64,000 nucleotides of DNA from Coffea arabica (lineage: Eukaryota; Streptophyta; Magnoliopsida; Gentianales; Rubiaceae). The notes beneath the pieces are model-generated. The model was not told the DNA's origin, did no database searches, and saw nothing but the letters and a program-made list of their open reading frames with translations. Below are positions 21,461 to 35,383 of the stretch, one piece after another. The stretch is from positions 48,741,001 through 48,805,000 of the forward strand of contig NC_092316.1 in the NCBI RefSeq assembly GCF_036785885.1, in the 5' to 3' direction. Position 1 is the first letter of the stretch. Every line of letters starts with the position of its first letter. Position numbers and translations under genes: made by a program.

Positions 21461-23454
21461 TTATATAATGCATTGGTCTGCTTTTCCCGATAGTTAGATA
21501 GCTTTTATGGCTAGTTGTTTGCTCTGTGATCATGCCACCATCTTGATGTATTGTGTTGGGGATCCCCCACAATAACATAAAGTGATGAAGTATCTGAACT
21601 ACTTTTTTCTTTATTAAGAATTGTTATCAAATTACTTGTAAACGCATGTATCTTGACTTTATTCAAATTATTAAAGAGCGTGCGCACGCACGCTCGCACG
21701 TACAAACACACACATATATATATTCTCTAAAATTCTAAAACTGAATGCCTAAAAGGAGTTATTTTCATCTGGCTTGGGGCTGAAGGGCGGGGGAGGTGCA
21801 ATTACCAATTTATAGGTTGAAAATGGAATCATTCACAATTTTCTACCTGAAACATGAAATATTTCTTTGACCGGTGGGGGCACATACATCCATGGCTAAA
21901 GAGTAGCTCCGCCAGTGGCTTCAACATTAATTCATAGACGTGTGGAAAACTGCTTGCAATTGAATTCTCTTGGTTCTTTAAACTTTATGAGTCATAGTTT
22001 AGTGATTTGTTCAACAACTTAGGATAGTTGAAATTGCAAAATCTAATCCAAATCTTAAAGGAGAAGTTCTTAAAAGCAAAGAAAAATTGCACTAGGAGAA
22101 ATGCATTTTAGTTAGTTTTATAGGCTACTTGACATTGAGAAAAATCAAACTTCTTTGTGGAATTCTTTCCTTCTATTTTAAACCAAAAAAAAAAAATCTT
22201 TTGTCTGGAGAAAGAGGGTTTTGTAAGCTTTTGCCAAAGAGTTTGATCTTGTTTTCTGAGATGTTTATGATACACTGCAAGGGAGTACATTAGTTGAGGT
22301 ATATGTATAACACGTTGAATATACAATGAAGATCTACAAAAGTAGGTTTAGTTATTCCAGAAAGCTTGGTAATTTGTAATTCGTAGTTGTCTGAGATATG
22401 TAACATTTTCGGGACGAGTTACGATATGAGCCATATAAAGCGTGGTAAATGTCAAAGGGGATTTTCTTTGAGATTGTAAATTAATGTTCTTCATTGTTTC
22501 TATAAATAATTCGAGAACATGTAAGCCAAAATTTAAATTAAAAATATTTGTATGTAGCTATTTATTTGAGGTTCATAATAACTATAAATTATAAATGTAG
22601 ATGGTGTGAAGAAGTGAAGAATAGAAATCATGATAATAGGAGTGTAACAGAGGATCCTTGGCCGGTAAATGTGACTTTAACATCTCTGACACACTCACAA
22701 CTGTTTTGCAATGACAGGCATACTTGAGTGAAGACTTTCAAGTTGAAATTTTGTTGGAACAAAATAGGTTAACAGAGAAAAAAATAAGTAACCATTGTTC
22801 CACATCTTGTTTAGGCAAAATTTTAGGTAAAGATATGAACTCTTTCTACCCTTATAGCATGGAGGTGCTTGCTGCTCCAAATGCACAATTGTGTGCACGT
22901 GTTCATCTTCTTCCTATAGGACATGGTTAGTGTATTTTTGCGCTTTTGAATGTAGAAGTTGTTTAAATCCTCACCGTGAAGTTGTATTCATCAACCTAAT
23001 ATTTTCATTTTGATAAAATTTCGTGCATGAAACAATAGAAAAATACCTGCAGTTTGCATTCCCTCGTTCAGACAAAGAGCAAGAAGATAAGTTGTAAGAA
23101 GTGAACAGAAATTGGAGGGGTGGCGACGAGCCAAGTGGAACTCGGATGCTGGTGTATTTTGATACAACTCTTGAAACGCGAAAACGAATCAAGAACATGA
23201 ATCACAAACCCAGATTTAGGTTAGGAATCAATGCTTGGGGATGGAGTTCATAATCTATCTTGGACCGCACAAGAAAAACTAGAATGGGTAGGACAACGTT
23301 ACAATCAAGGTGAATACTTGATTGAAAACTTGACGAATCACCTTAGGGCAACTCTAAGATGTTCATGGTGGCTTCAAAAGCCAAGAAGAGCTCTTTCATT
23401 CACAAAAGAAATCTGGAAAATTTTCTCAATTTTATTCAATACCCTCAAAACATT
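21461..23454. other. AT-rich intergenic sequence, no gene seen
   Basis: Includes a GCRC/TA microsatellite patch at 21675-21722. Short frames at 22724-22930 and 23231-23485 have no recognisable domain. The start may contain the 3' untranslated part of the LINE. Confidence 0.4.
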
Positions 23455-23606
23455 AAAGCTATCACGCCCCATTTTTTTGAAATAAAAATTACGAGTTATA
23501 AAAATGAAGTTTTGATTAATTTTGAATGAAAATAAGTTTTTAATTTTTAGAGAATAAATAAAGAAAAAGGACTTAAAATGGGACTTAAAAAAAGTACGAC
23601 GATTTT

Positions 23607-26552
23607 TGTGATACCCCGAATGTTAGGGGTTTGTTTTTTTTTTAAAAAAGGTACTAAGGTTATTTCTTTGGATTTGATTTAAAAACAAGAAAGACTAGAA
23701 ACCCTAAACTTTACCCAAAAACCCTAATTGGGTGTGTATTTCAAAGTTTATTGTGTAATTTTGTTCATGTGTGATGAAGTATGTTTTTATAGGTCATTAT
23801 AGTGATTGGGTGATTAGTGGAGTAATTGAGGTATAATTAGGTTTTTGGAATATATCAAGTATGTAAATTGTGGAGTAAATTGGTAGGATTGTGAATTTAA
23901 TTGGGCCATAGTGTGACTTTTTGTTAATCACAAGTTGCTAGACTTCCTAAAGGTTCCATGAGGTTTCTAAGCTTAATTGTGATTGGCTAATCAAAAAGGT
24001 GTTGGACTTTGACTAAGTGACTTAGTATTAATCTTCTTAGCAAGACCAAAGCCAAAGAAACAAGGAACATTCGGCCAGCTATTGGGAGAAAAGAAGAAAG
24101 GAAAAACTGAGAGAAACAAGAGGAAGAACAAGAGGAAAAAAATCTGGTTGTGTGCAACTCATCCAACAAGCTTGGGAGTTAGAGCAAAAGAAAACTAAGG
24201 AACTTGGTTCTTGAAGTGCAACCTTGTGAATCAACCTTTGGAAGGTAAAACAGCCTTGAACTCTTGTAAAACCTTGTAGCAATTGAGTAGAAATGTTGAT
24301 TTTGATGTTGTAAGATGCTAATAAGGGTTAATGATGGTTTATATATCACTTTTGTGGGTTTGTATGGAAGATTTGGTGATTTCTATGGTGGTTTGAGAAA
24401 ATTACAGCAAGTGATACAAATTTCCAGCTTTGATGCTTTAAATTTCTGGTTTGGATGGATATGGTGCATGTTCTTGAGTTAGGGTTGAGGTTTTCAACTG
24501 TATTTCTTGTTGGTTAGATGGTATATGATGGTTATAATCTTGTATAGGAAGTTGAGGTAGTGAATCAAGCCAGAAATAAGAAAATTAGCATCGGACTGCA
24601 TGAATTCCAGTTTTCGGTTTTGAAGATACCTTGTTCTTCCCGGTCCTGTTCGACCATTATGGAGGTTGAATTAGGCTTATCACAAAACATAAAAGTTGTA
24701 GGGAATGATGTTTTATAGTTGCCTACAAAATTTCAGCTCAATCCGACCAATGTAGCTCATAAAAAGACAAAAATACCCTTGACTGCCATAGGTAGAGCTT
24801 CATGGACAGTTTCGACATTTCACCAATCTGATTGCATCTGTTCACCCTGATCCGTACTGAATTAGTATTTGGCCAAAACATAGAAGTTGTAGTACTATGT
24901 CTTAGCTTTCCAAAGCCCCTAAAAACGCCTTAATCGGACTTCGATAGCCTGAGTTATTATCATTTATGCATAGTGCGGTTAACTAGCCCGAATGTGAGAT
25001 TCTAGTTTTGTACATTGAAATTTTGACCTAGCTACACTACGAAATGGATTGAGTGGTCTTCATCAAAGTTGTATCCCTTTATCTTAGCTTCGAAATGATA
25101 TCTCGTACACCTTAAACTGACAACCACAGCTTCTGTTATAATTAAAACCGTAAAAGGTGTCAAAACTGTGAAATGTCCATTTGCGCCTTTGGGTGTGGAC
25201 GAGCGACCGTTTTCATTTTTGCGCACGCGCATGTGCATTTCTCAACCGTTTTTGCCGTTTTGGACCGTTTATGACTATTTTTGTTATTTTGTTACCATTC
25301 CGGCTGTTTCGGCCAATTTCGACATTCTTTTGGCCTTAATGTCGTTTTTGATCGTTTTTGATTATTTTTGACTGTTTTCGACTGCTTTCGATCGTTTAAG
25401 TTATAAACTGCTATTATATAGCCGTTTCACTTATGTGTGCATATAATCTGTCAATACAAACTATGAGGCTTTTGACGGTGACGGGCAAGCTCAGTGAATT
25501 ATATCTTTTTTCATGCCAAGCTTTATCAAGTGAGTAATTAGGTTGTTTATTGATGTGAAATTATTAAAGTGTTTTGTATATGTTAAATGGGTACTTAAGC
25601 GAGGGTGTACTTTATTTCACTCGATCTAAGCCTATCCTTTGCTTGATTTCATATGTGAGAATACATGCCTTATGTTGCGTATCACCCTTTTGCTGAGTGC
25701 TGATGGGGGTGATTACATGACTTGAATTGAACCCCATTTGCTGTGTGCTATTTGGGGTAAGTGCTTTGTTATGTACTTTGTTGAGAGATATCATCTATTG
25801 AGAGATTGAATATCTTAGGGCTTGGTTCCAACTCGGTTCCAAGGGTAGACGAACTATTCGAGCCAACTGGGGTTTGATCGAAGTTAGTTCTATGCTAATC
25901 TTGGGATTTTGTTCTTTGTTAAAACTTTGATTAAAACTAAGTGATTTTGTTTTGCTCGAGCTGCTGTGTGCTGTTGACTGGCCAGTGGGAGTTGATAAGG
26001 TGAACGGGGAAAGTTAAGTGAGGTCTGCGGTCCATGAGTACTTTGGTTGACGGAGTGTCAACAGGCGTTCAAGCTCAGGAATTGAACTGGCTTTGGAGCC
26101 ACCCGTATCCTACCATTGTGATGCTACATTTCTGAATTGATGTGAAATATTTGGATTTATATGTTTATCTGAATGTGCTCTTACATTTTTACCTCAATTA
26201 TTCACTAAGCATATAGTTTATCCCGTTCTATTTATTTTCCTTAGCAGGGGGCCAACGCGGGGATCGCTTGGGAAGGTGTATAGACTTTTGGTTATAGAAT
26301 AGTTGATTTTGACCTGTTATAAGTCGACTAGTAAGATGTATATAGTTGTCGTGGTGGTTGTAGTTATCAGCTTTTCTAGGGTTTACTTTCTAGTACTTGT
26401 GATATGTAATTTTTGGAGAATTGGATGTAATATTTGAGATTTATCTTGTAATTCATTTGAAAACTGTAGTGAGTGAGTGAGTCACGGCGAGAGTTGGGCA
26501 GGCGGTCCGCCGAACCCTTTGGTTCGCCTTAGGGGGAGGCGGGGGCGTCACA
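23607..26552. mobile_element. Solo LTR B (2,946 bp) nested in solo LTR C, TSD ATTTT
   Basis: It starts TGTGATACCCC and ends GGGGGCGTCACA. ATTTT stands at 23602-23606 and 26553-26557. Removing it and one ATTTT rejoins text that lines up with the unbroken LTR near 9170 (CGACGATTT…CCAAAAT). It is the same family as solo LTR A, about 0.6 kb shorter. Confidence 0.9.
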
Positions 26553-26557
26553 ATTTT

Positions 26558-29500
26558 GGTCCAAAATAATAACTTAAAAAGGGTTTTTAGGAAAAAAATA
26601 GAAATCGCCACTTAGTATTGACTTAAGGTGTAAGTCACCCAAAAAATGTATTTTTAATAAAAAATAGGTAAAACCCTTTTTAAACGACTTCAAATCATTG
26701 AAAACAAGAGAAAAGTGTTCGGGAGTCACGGTTAAAGAAAGGAAAGGCAAAGATTTGATAGAATCAAATCTAAAGCACCCTTTCAATCTAATCAAGACTA
26801 GTTGCGTGATTTAGTCAAAAATTTTCTTAATTTAGCCTATAAATTTATCACATTTGGATGTTACTATATGGATGCAAACCTAGACATAATGGATATCGGG
26901 ATGGTCGAAATATCTCTTCAAAATTTAATTAATGTGAATCATATTAATTGCCATACCCAAAATGATTCTTAGAAGAGGTCACGAATATGCAAAAGATGAG
27001 ACTCGAGGAAAAAGAAGAATTATAATGTATAAATAAACGTGACCTAAAGGAGAGGAATGCATAATGGGTATGGGAGACTAAGATTCGCGACTTCAATTTT
27101 TCTTTTTATAGAGAAGATATGAGTGTGCTAAAACTAAAAAACCATATTCGTCCATTTCTCATATTTGAAGGATGACTCTCCTAATCCTAGTCAAGCAAAT
27201 GAACTAACTTATGTCTAATTTCCTAGATGGAATGGAAGTTTAAATGTCATGTTTTGCACACATAGGGGTGAGGGGGATAATATATAGAGGAAATATCATA
27301 CAAGATATAAAAAATCCTAAAAATAAGAAACATGTATGAAATACAATGAATATCACGCAAAGAATATGAATTTAGCGCGAAAACGGTTTAAAGGGTCTAG
27401 CGTTGGACTAACCCATTTTTACAAGTCTTCACCAGCGTTGGACTAGTGAGAAATCAGGAGAAATAACACAACTAGCATTCGACTAGTATGGTGACGCCAT
27501 GCATTTATTACAACTAAATGAATCACATAAAACATAATTAAAGCAAGTAAACACATAAAACACAAAAGAGCACATAACACGTGGGCATGATATCTAGATG
27601 CAAAGTCTTTAAAAAAAGTGAATAAACAAGTAAACACACAAGCATGCATGCACACAAGCAAATAAACGCAAATAAAAACCTAACTATTATATTCGGGGAC
27701 CCTAATTACAATCTAAAGGGGGGAAATCCAAAGATAATAATCTAACTATTACATTTATCTAACTAAATATATTTTTAACAAAAATTGAACCTATCTATTA
27801 CATAGATTAGCTAAATACATGTCTTGAGCACCTATCTATTACAATTTGGTATTTAAATGCCTTACAAATAATTATCAAAATTAAATAAAACAAATAAATT
27901 TTAAAATGGATAGAATAAATAATTAAAAGAAAAAGCACTCAAAACATGCAATTACACATAAAAACACATTAGAGCACATAAGGGGATTTTAAATAATAAA
28001 AGAGATTACCTCCCTTGAAATGGTGGCTAAACTGGGTGAATTTTGCTCTAATTATGCTCCAAAATGAACAAAATGATCAAGACACCAATTTAATTATAAA
28101 AAAATAAAAATAATCATGAAATCTACCAATTAATGGAGTTAAATGAAGTATAATTAACAATTAAAGAAGAAAAACAACTTGTATTTAAGAAATCAAAACT
28201 GTTAGGGATCTAATTACAAAATTTAAGAAAGTTTTTGAGGTCAAATTATAATTATTACAACAATTGGGGGTCAAAATTAAAGAAAAATAAAGTTTAAAGA
28301 CCAAATTATAATTAAAATAGGGATGTAATTGAAAGAATCTAAAGTTTATAGGGCTCGAGTAAAAAACTCAAACGTGTAGGGACTAATCTGCAAATTCGTT
28401 TCTTGTCTTCCTAACCCAACAGGCCACTTGGGCCATTTTCCTCTTCTTGGGCAGCCTCTCAAGCCCAGTGAATAGTCCAAGGAAAAAGGCAGGCCAGCCT
28501 ATTATTTTTTATCACTCAAACCCAATCGAAAACAGTGGGCTTTAGCCCCCAAACCCATGCCAAAATCCAACCAGAATAACCTAACCCATTCCCCTAAACC
28601 CAAACAAAATAACCTTTAACCCAAACAAACCTATTTTATTAAAACCCAATCAAAATAATAAATCTATCAAAATTATAAACCTTAAATTTCATGTTAAAAT
28701 TCATAAATAATCTGTTCAAAAATCATATTAAAACATGCCAAATAAAATTAAAATTTAAAGGAGCAAAATTGATTAATTTTCCAATTTATTTGGGCCATAG
28801 TGAAATTATTTGGGAGTTGGGGGGTCAAACGGAAAATATTCATATTATTCATGCAAATGGTTCGAGGGAAGCTTTTCTACAACTTTTCTTAGTTCATCTC
28901 CAGAAACACTTTCCGTCCAAATAGCCAACTTCAGAAACAAAATGGGACCATAATGCAACCTCCAACAACATCCAAGTCTCATTTAATCCAAAACCACATT
29001 CAATCACAAAAAAAACATGGAGGAAATGTAATAATTCATGCATAACAAGAAAATTGCAAACGGCAAAGACAAATGGAGCAAAATTTTGGCATATTTGTTG
29101 CATATTTAGGTATATATGAGAGAAAAAGGGAAGAATGAGATACCTTTTGATACGTTTTGGCATCAAATGAATGCGAAGAAAATTCAAGAAAAGTGTGTTC
29201 CGATGCGATCAAGAAAAAATTCAAGAACTGCGGATACCAGGGATGATTTTCTTCCAATTTCGAAGTCCGATTTGGTGGCCTTAAAGTTGTTTTCTCCCGA
29301 AATCTTCAACACAAAAGTTATTTACCTACATCTATAGAGTATGTATAAAAAATAATAAATGAAAAATAAGGTAAAAAGAAAGAGAAAATGGTGTCCGAAA
29401 ATGGCTGCTTGATCAACCCGGTATCAAATTTTCCAGAAATTTTTTTCTTTCCTTTTTTCTCTCTGGTTTCTCTCCCTTTTGCTGTTTCTTTCTCTCCTTT

Positions 29501-30078
29501 TCTTTTTGGCCGCCGCCTCTCCCTTTCTCCCCTTCTCTCTCTTGGTTTTTTTTTTCTTTTTTCTTCCTTTCTTTCTCCCTTTTTTTTTTCTTTCTCCCTC
29601 TCTTCCTTTCTTTCTTTGTTGTGCCCCAAGCTCCCTAGTTTCCTCCTCTCTTTTCCAGATTTTTCATCCAAAACTCAACAGCTCTCCTTGCCACCTAATC
29701 TCTTGCAAGTGTTGTGGTGTGCAAAAAGACAAATACACATGGCTATTATTCACTCAAACCACTTAGCTATCTTGCATGCATTCCACCTATTTCTTGTTCT
29801 TTTTTCTTTTTTACTTTTCAAGGCAAAAATTTAGAGTAAACAAAAATGTTAAATTCCTATTTGAGATTTGCCTTGCAAATTTTCATTTTATTTTGAAGAA
29901 ATTGAATTTGAAAAGATTAAAAAAACATTGAAATTTTTAGTTGTGAAAATTTTCTTTTTCCGGAAATTTAATGCAAAAAATGTTTAACAAATGATGAACT
30001 TAATATAATAAAAATAGCTAACTATCATTTTGCGAACTTTGGTTAAATAAAAATAAAATTAAAATTTTGGTGTCTACA
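26558..30078. other. Right part of solo LTR C: non-coding
   Basis: AT-rich LTR text without a gene. A pyrimidine-rich tract at 29440-29700 gives long frames on both strands (29318-29671 minus, 29388-29834 plus). These are low-complexity Lys/Glu/Arg or Phe/Leu/Ser strings and not genes. Confidence 0.7.
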
Positions 30079-30083
30079 AAAGT

Positions 30084-31090
30084 TAAGGCTTTTTATAGCC
30101 TACAAGACTAAACTCCTAATCCAACTAGGAAATGAGAAACTTAACCCTAACTTCACTTAACTCTACGAATTAACTGCAATTCGACTACTAACTATGTTCA
30201 ACGTGGTCTTTTAGTCATTTATTCCACTAATTAACGACTCAACTTGATAAACTAAAGCTGCTAGAATTAATCTAGGCAAACGACACAAGCACAAAGAAAC
30301 TCAAACCAAAAACTATAACATTAACTAAGGAAAAATGACTCTTTATAGCTTTAGCTAGGCTCAACGAGTGGCTTGGCTTCTTTAGCATCTAGATCCCGTA
30401 TCATATTCTCTGTATTATCTGAGTTTGAGTTCGAGCTTAACAAATCTTTGATTTCGAATCTTGAACTCGACTCATCTAAAATACAAGGAGCTTGATCTCA
30501 ATTTATCTAAAATATAAGGAGCTCGAGCTCGCTTGAGAAGCAAGTTGCGTTCAAGAGTTGTTAAATGATTGAATTCGAGTAGTAAGACATAATTTCTTCT
30601 AAAAATATAAGTTTTTATCTATTCTAACAATTACAAAAAATAAAATATTACACACACACACATGATGATTTCGAGGAGAATATCTAAAGGCTCAAGTTTG
30701 ATTAATAACCATATTTTAATAGTTTGAGCTCAGTCAAACTCGAGTAGGAGTCAATCTTTGACCGAGTTGCTGGATTTGCTACCCCTATTTATTACTATTA
30801 TTGAAAGTAGCACTTATTTCTAGCCCTAAATAACAGCAGCATTTTGTAGAGTGAATGAAAAAGAAAAGGACAAAATGAAGAGTAAAAGCGTATATTTATC
30901 ATCCAAACAATTCTGTAGCAAATTGCAATTTGTAAGCATTTACTTTTTAGCGCAACTTTTGCTGAAGGAGTCTTAAATGCCTTTAATTAATATTTGCGCT
31001 ACAAATTTCGTGGACATCTTGTAGGAGTTTCGGTAGAAAGGGTGAAGATTAACCAACTTTTGATTGAAATATTTGGTAAGAAAGAGGGTG
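30084..31090. other. Intergenic sequence, possible decayed transposon
   Basis: No coding frame. GAGCTCGAGCTCG-type segments near 30430-30560 and 30725-30780 resemble plant MITE interiors, but I find no clear ends. Confidence 0.3.
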
Positions 31091-31100
31091 TTTAGCTGTT

Positions 31101-31172
31101 GGAGTAGCGTAGCCGTTTAGAGCGTATGGACCTTAATTACAAGGTCGAAGGTTCAAGCCCTTTTTCTAGCGT
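31101..31172 (+). ncRNA. tRNA-like Pol III promoter, possible SINE head or tRNA pseudogene
   Basis: An A-box-like TAGCGTAGCCGT (31105-31116) and a B-box-like GGTTCAAGCCC (31150-31160) lie at the spacing seen in tRNA genes. Between them GACCTT and AAGGTC form an anticodon-like stem, and the T-arm can pair around GGTTCAAGCC. The anticodon loop is six bases, not seven, and no clean acceptor stem closes, so a working tRNA is unlikely. No target duplication or 3' tail was defined. Confidence 0.45.
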
Positions 31173-31179
31173 TTAATTA

Positions 31180-32179
31180 ATTGCTTTTGCTTGCTCCAAT
31201 TCTTTTATTTGTGTTCTATTTTACTAAATTTTTTTTTATTTGTCTTCTATTTTGATTGATTAGAGAGTCATTCAAATGCCAAGCAAAACTTCTATTTTTT
31301 TTTTATTTGTCTCCTATTTTGATTAACTTGAGAGTTCATTCAAGCATTCAAATGCCAAGAACTTCTCCAGCCCAATGGAAAATTCGAAAATAATTAAAAA
31401 GAATTACATCATTGTTCTGAAGTCATCTCTCAACCTTTTTCTTAGAATTATAGATATTCATATTAGTGAATAATTTTTGAGAATTGATTTGTCTTTGTAG
31501 AGAATTGATTTGTCTTTATATTTTTGGTTGTTTTTTTTTTTTTTGGAGGGAATGTAATATTGACATTGAAATAATTTAGTGAATTATTTTGATTAGTCAT
31601 AAAAAAGAAGTCAAGCAATAATCCATTTCTCTGCTTAGTTTGAGAGGTTTTCCTGCTAAGTCAACATGATGACACTGTACGGGAAATAACGCCACATCTA
31701 TATATAGGGAATTGGGGCATTGTAAAACGGATCAGTTTTTCCAACACCAATAAGATCAGTTCCCTTCCATCTATCCTCAAGCTTCCTCTCTTTTACTTTT
31801 CCGACTTTTCTTCCATTGTACTCACTATCCATGTGCAAATAATATATTCCCAAGGTGAAGAATATTTACGACGGCCAATGCAAAGAAAAACATAAGGTTT
31901 TTTAATGCCGAAAAAATAAGGTTAGGTGATAGCAACATTAAGTTTTTTCTATTTTAAGGACAAATAAATGAAATTTCTCAAATGAAACAAACCTATTAAA
32001 CCAAAAATCAATTAGCATCATCTTCATGTTGAGCATAAAATGCAGCAATTGATAAATGCTATCATTAACTTTTTCTAGTAATCAATTTAAAATTTTTTTT
32101 GATCTCTTGATAATAGAAAAATGATATCAGTAACGTACATACATTGAACACATTAATAAAATCAAATTATACTAGGAAA
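31180..32179. other. AT-rich intergenic sequence left of the Helitron
   Basis: No gene seen. TTTGTCTTCTATTTTGATTGA-like text is repeated at 31228 and 31308 next to the tRNA-like element. Confidence 0.35.
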
Positions 32180-32819
32180 TCCTTATACTATATAAGAATG
32201 AGTTTTGGTGAAAGAGAGGTTTGCATTTCAACCGCACAGGCAGGGACCTTTTGGGAATGTGAAATATTCTGGTGTGTTTTATAAGCTGTAGGTACAAGTG
32301 ATGGAAGCTTGTGGTTAGGTATATTACCCAAAATACCCTTATTTATAGAGGGGTAAAACTTTAGATTGGTGAAATATTTGGGTATTTATGGTATGTGGAA
32401 TTAATCTGGAACTATTTGTTGCTTCTGGTACAACACCCATAAGCCAGTGAGTTTGTGAAATTACTTAAATACTTTAGGTGGACGTTAAGGAAGCCTGTGT
32501 TTGGTATATTTACCGACCTAACCCCATTTTAGTACAATTAATTGAAGTTCTCATTCACGAGACGTCAGGCTATTGGTGGAATGTCCAATTAATGTGCACC
32601 TGTAGTTGCCTTTCGTACAACCTCTATATGCTCGTGTGTTAGTGTAATTACTGTAATATCCCTTAACAACAATTAATGAGCCTTTTTAACCGCTTGCTCT
32701 GTCTGAAACGTTTAGCTGGTTGGTGTGCCCTCATGAATGCTAAGGCTTTGGTCGGAACCCATTTCTTGCTCAATTATATCTGAATTTAATTTAATGGCCA
32801 TAAGCGTGGGTCAGTTTAC

Positions 32820-35383
32820 TCCCCTTTGAGCTTCAGTGCTTCCGTTTTCTCTTTTTGGCTTTGACTACCCTGACTTGCCTCTTCGTTTCCTTCTTCATCC
32901 AAGCTCAGCTCTGAATTCCCATTTGCTCTTCATTAATTATCCCCCAACTCAATAGCCAAACCACTGGTATGTTAATGCCGAATCCGTCGCTCATCAGTTT
33001 CACCCTTTTCGCATTCTGCAATTGGGATATTTCTTCCTGGCTTCATGCTAAGCACCTCGAAATGTTCTTCAGTCGCAGCTACTCCTGGTGGTTCAGTTTG
33101 AGGTGAGAGTTGTCCCCCCCAATTTTTCCAGCCCTCCCCCTAATTTTGACGATTTGTTCTTAATTCCTGCAATTATAGACTTTTATCCTGCATTTCAGCT
33201 GCAAGCTAGCATTTTCCGTACAAATCCGGCTGCCCTCTGTAATTTGACTGGTTAACTTATATTTTTATAGGTTTGGAGCAACATCCAGAAGGAGCTCTCG
33301 GTTGGGTTTCTGGAATAAGGTTTGTTTTTTGACATATTTTGCCTTTCTGCAGTATGCACGAATTTCATTTTCACAGAGTTTGATTGTCGCGATATGTGAA
33401 GTGCTTGATTATATCATGTATTGTTCATTTTTAGCTATTTGGTGTGCCTCTTTATTTTTTTTCGGACTTAATTGCCTTTTTGTCTCGGTTATCCGATTAT
33501 TCCACTGGTATTTAGTCTCATCTAGGCTTCGGCTCTTTAACTCGAGCTTCAAAATATTAAAGCCTATGCTTTCTGGAAAATTTATAGAAGAAAGCAGACC
33601 TAATAAGTAGACAGGTAGATAGGAATTTAGCCAACGAGGTGCCTGTACAGTTTCCTTATAGGTATGCACATGAAGGGAGAGGCCAAGTGATGGGTTCAAC
33701 TTATAGCAGCCACTGGTCTAGCTTCTCCAACAGCCACGGGTCTGATTTCACCACCTCCTTCCCCTGTCAACCATGCATGCATGGATGCCCTAAAGTAACA
33801 GAAATAGTAACCCCAAGGTGCAGCCCAAAAGCTTCCAACTGAAACTGAAACTGTTTAGATGCGCTAAAAGCTTCCAACAATTTGAGATGAATTTTTGACT
33901 TTGAGTAGAATCTGCTTTAGCCCAATGATTTAACTCTAGGGTACCTGCCTGAAAAGAACTCTGGGTCATACCCGGACTTTCTTTCTCTAAACTATTACAT
34001 GGTGAGGTATGCCAACTTTCTTATATTTTAGTATAATATACCTTACATCCATGCACAAAATAAGATTTCTCTGTCATGTGATTTGGAAATTTTAAGCAAA
34101 TGACTTTGCTGCCTTGCTGATGGGAGGAAGGAAAAAAAACCTAAATTGAGAGCCAATACAAGTATATTACATTATGAATCTTAAACAATGTCCAGGGAAT
34201 ACCTTACACGTCACAGACATGTCAGCATACACACTAAGAAGTGGACTTCTGCAACAGAAAGAAGGTTGGTTCAGGAAACAAGTCAAATAGCATAGGATGG
34301 GACTTGAAACTGGGGCAACGTTACTTTCCCCTCTTCAAGCCCCATTAGGGAACAGGGAAAAAGGAAAAAACAACTCATGGTTGTACACAAAATGGTTCAA
34401 ATTGTCTTATGCTTCATTGTTTCAGTAACAGAAAATCAACACATTAGAGTAATGCATAGAAGATCTTAAGACACTATATTTTTCCAAATTGCAGATAGTG
34501 TAAGCATAGTTGTTCTGATTTTGTGTTAAGAGATCTGTTAAGACAAAAACATTCAAAGATAGGAATACAGAATAAAATTTTGTTCATTGATGGTACGAGT
34601 ATGGAAAAGACCTGCTAAAAAGAAGATGATCATATGTGTTCCTGAGCTTCCTGTCAAACCTGCAATTGAAGTCAATTATATCAATATCACTGAGCTAAGA
34701 TATTACTGCAATTTGTGACAACAAATAGGATTGTTCACTTATACAAGATGATATTCCTGTAGGGAACCATATTCTAAGTGTTATTTTGTGTAGTTACAGG
34801 AGGAATCCATAAAATCTTACTCCTGATTAATCCAATGAACGTCAGGAACAGATTGTCATTTTGAAATGATACAGAAAGCATATCAGGTGTTAATTCATAA
34901 CTAGCGAAGATTTGACCAACAAGGATAGTAATTTGTTGAGTTGCGCCTAAATTTGGTACTTAGACTACCGATGTAATTGCTGTTAAGATTAAAGCTTACG
35001 CAAGTTGAGTGAAATGAGGATTTGCTTTTGTTTTATTGAATAAGAATGAAAATTTTGTTTAATGTCAGTTTGATTCCTTGATCATGCTTTAAATTCAGCT
35101 ATTTTTTCTCAATTCAACGGAAGGATTTTTTTTGTCAAAAAATCCATGGAATATTCCTTTATTAAGGTGCATGCATAATACCCTTAAAGAGGATGTTCAA
35201 TTTCTTTTGGCAGAACCTTTTTTAAAAGTGTCATATGTATCCAGATTGCAATCAAGTCCCACATAACTGCGCATGAACTATATCTTCGTAAATACTTCAT
35301 TGCCTTTTGAGGGAATGATAGTTGAAGGAAAATTTTTCATTAAAGAAAGATAACTTACACAAGTTTAAGGACCAATCCAATTA
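32820..35383. other. Helitron 5' cargo/non-coding region
   Basis: No protein family recognised. The frame at 33302-33610 is a hydrophobic translation of T-rich DNA. The region may contain promoter or captured host sequence. Confidence 0.4.

Larger units (their letters stand above)
23460..30078 (-). mobile_element. Solo LTR C, same family as the 13-kb element, interrupted by solo LTR B
   Basis: The left end TATCACGCCCCATTTTTTTG corresponds to TGTCGCGCCCCATTTTTTG at 9054, with TG changed to TA. The right end AATTTTGGTGTCTACA corresponds to 1157-1172. In between, matching blocks appear in the same order: GTCGCCACTTGGTA-type text, GTTCGGGAGTCAC, and CTAGCGTTGGACTA. Without the nested insert its length is about 3.67 kb. 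Flanks are AAAGC (23455-23459) and AAAGT (30079-30083), a 4-of-5 target duplication. Its greater divergence, changed TG end and decayed TSD suggest an older insertion than the 13-kb element. Confidence 0.8.

Noticed and set aside
21675..21722. GCGTGCGCACGCACGC patch as a Helitron 3' hairpin
   Set aside because: It is a simple alternating repeat running into CACACA and TATATA, without CTRR and an A/T insertion border.
29318..29834. Long Lys/Glu/Arg-rich frame (minus) and Phe/Ser/Leu-rich frame (plus)
   Set aside because: Low-complexity pyrimidine tract within solo LTR C, not a gene.
33302..33610. 102-codon frame with hydrophobic segments near the Helitron 5' side
   Set aside because: T-rich composition explains the hydrophobic residues; no recognisable family or splice context.
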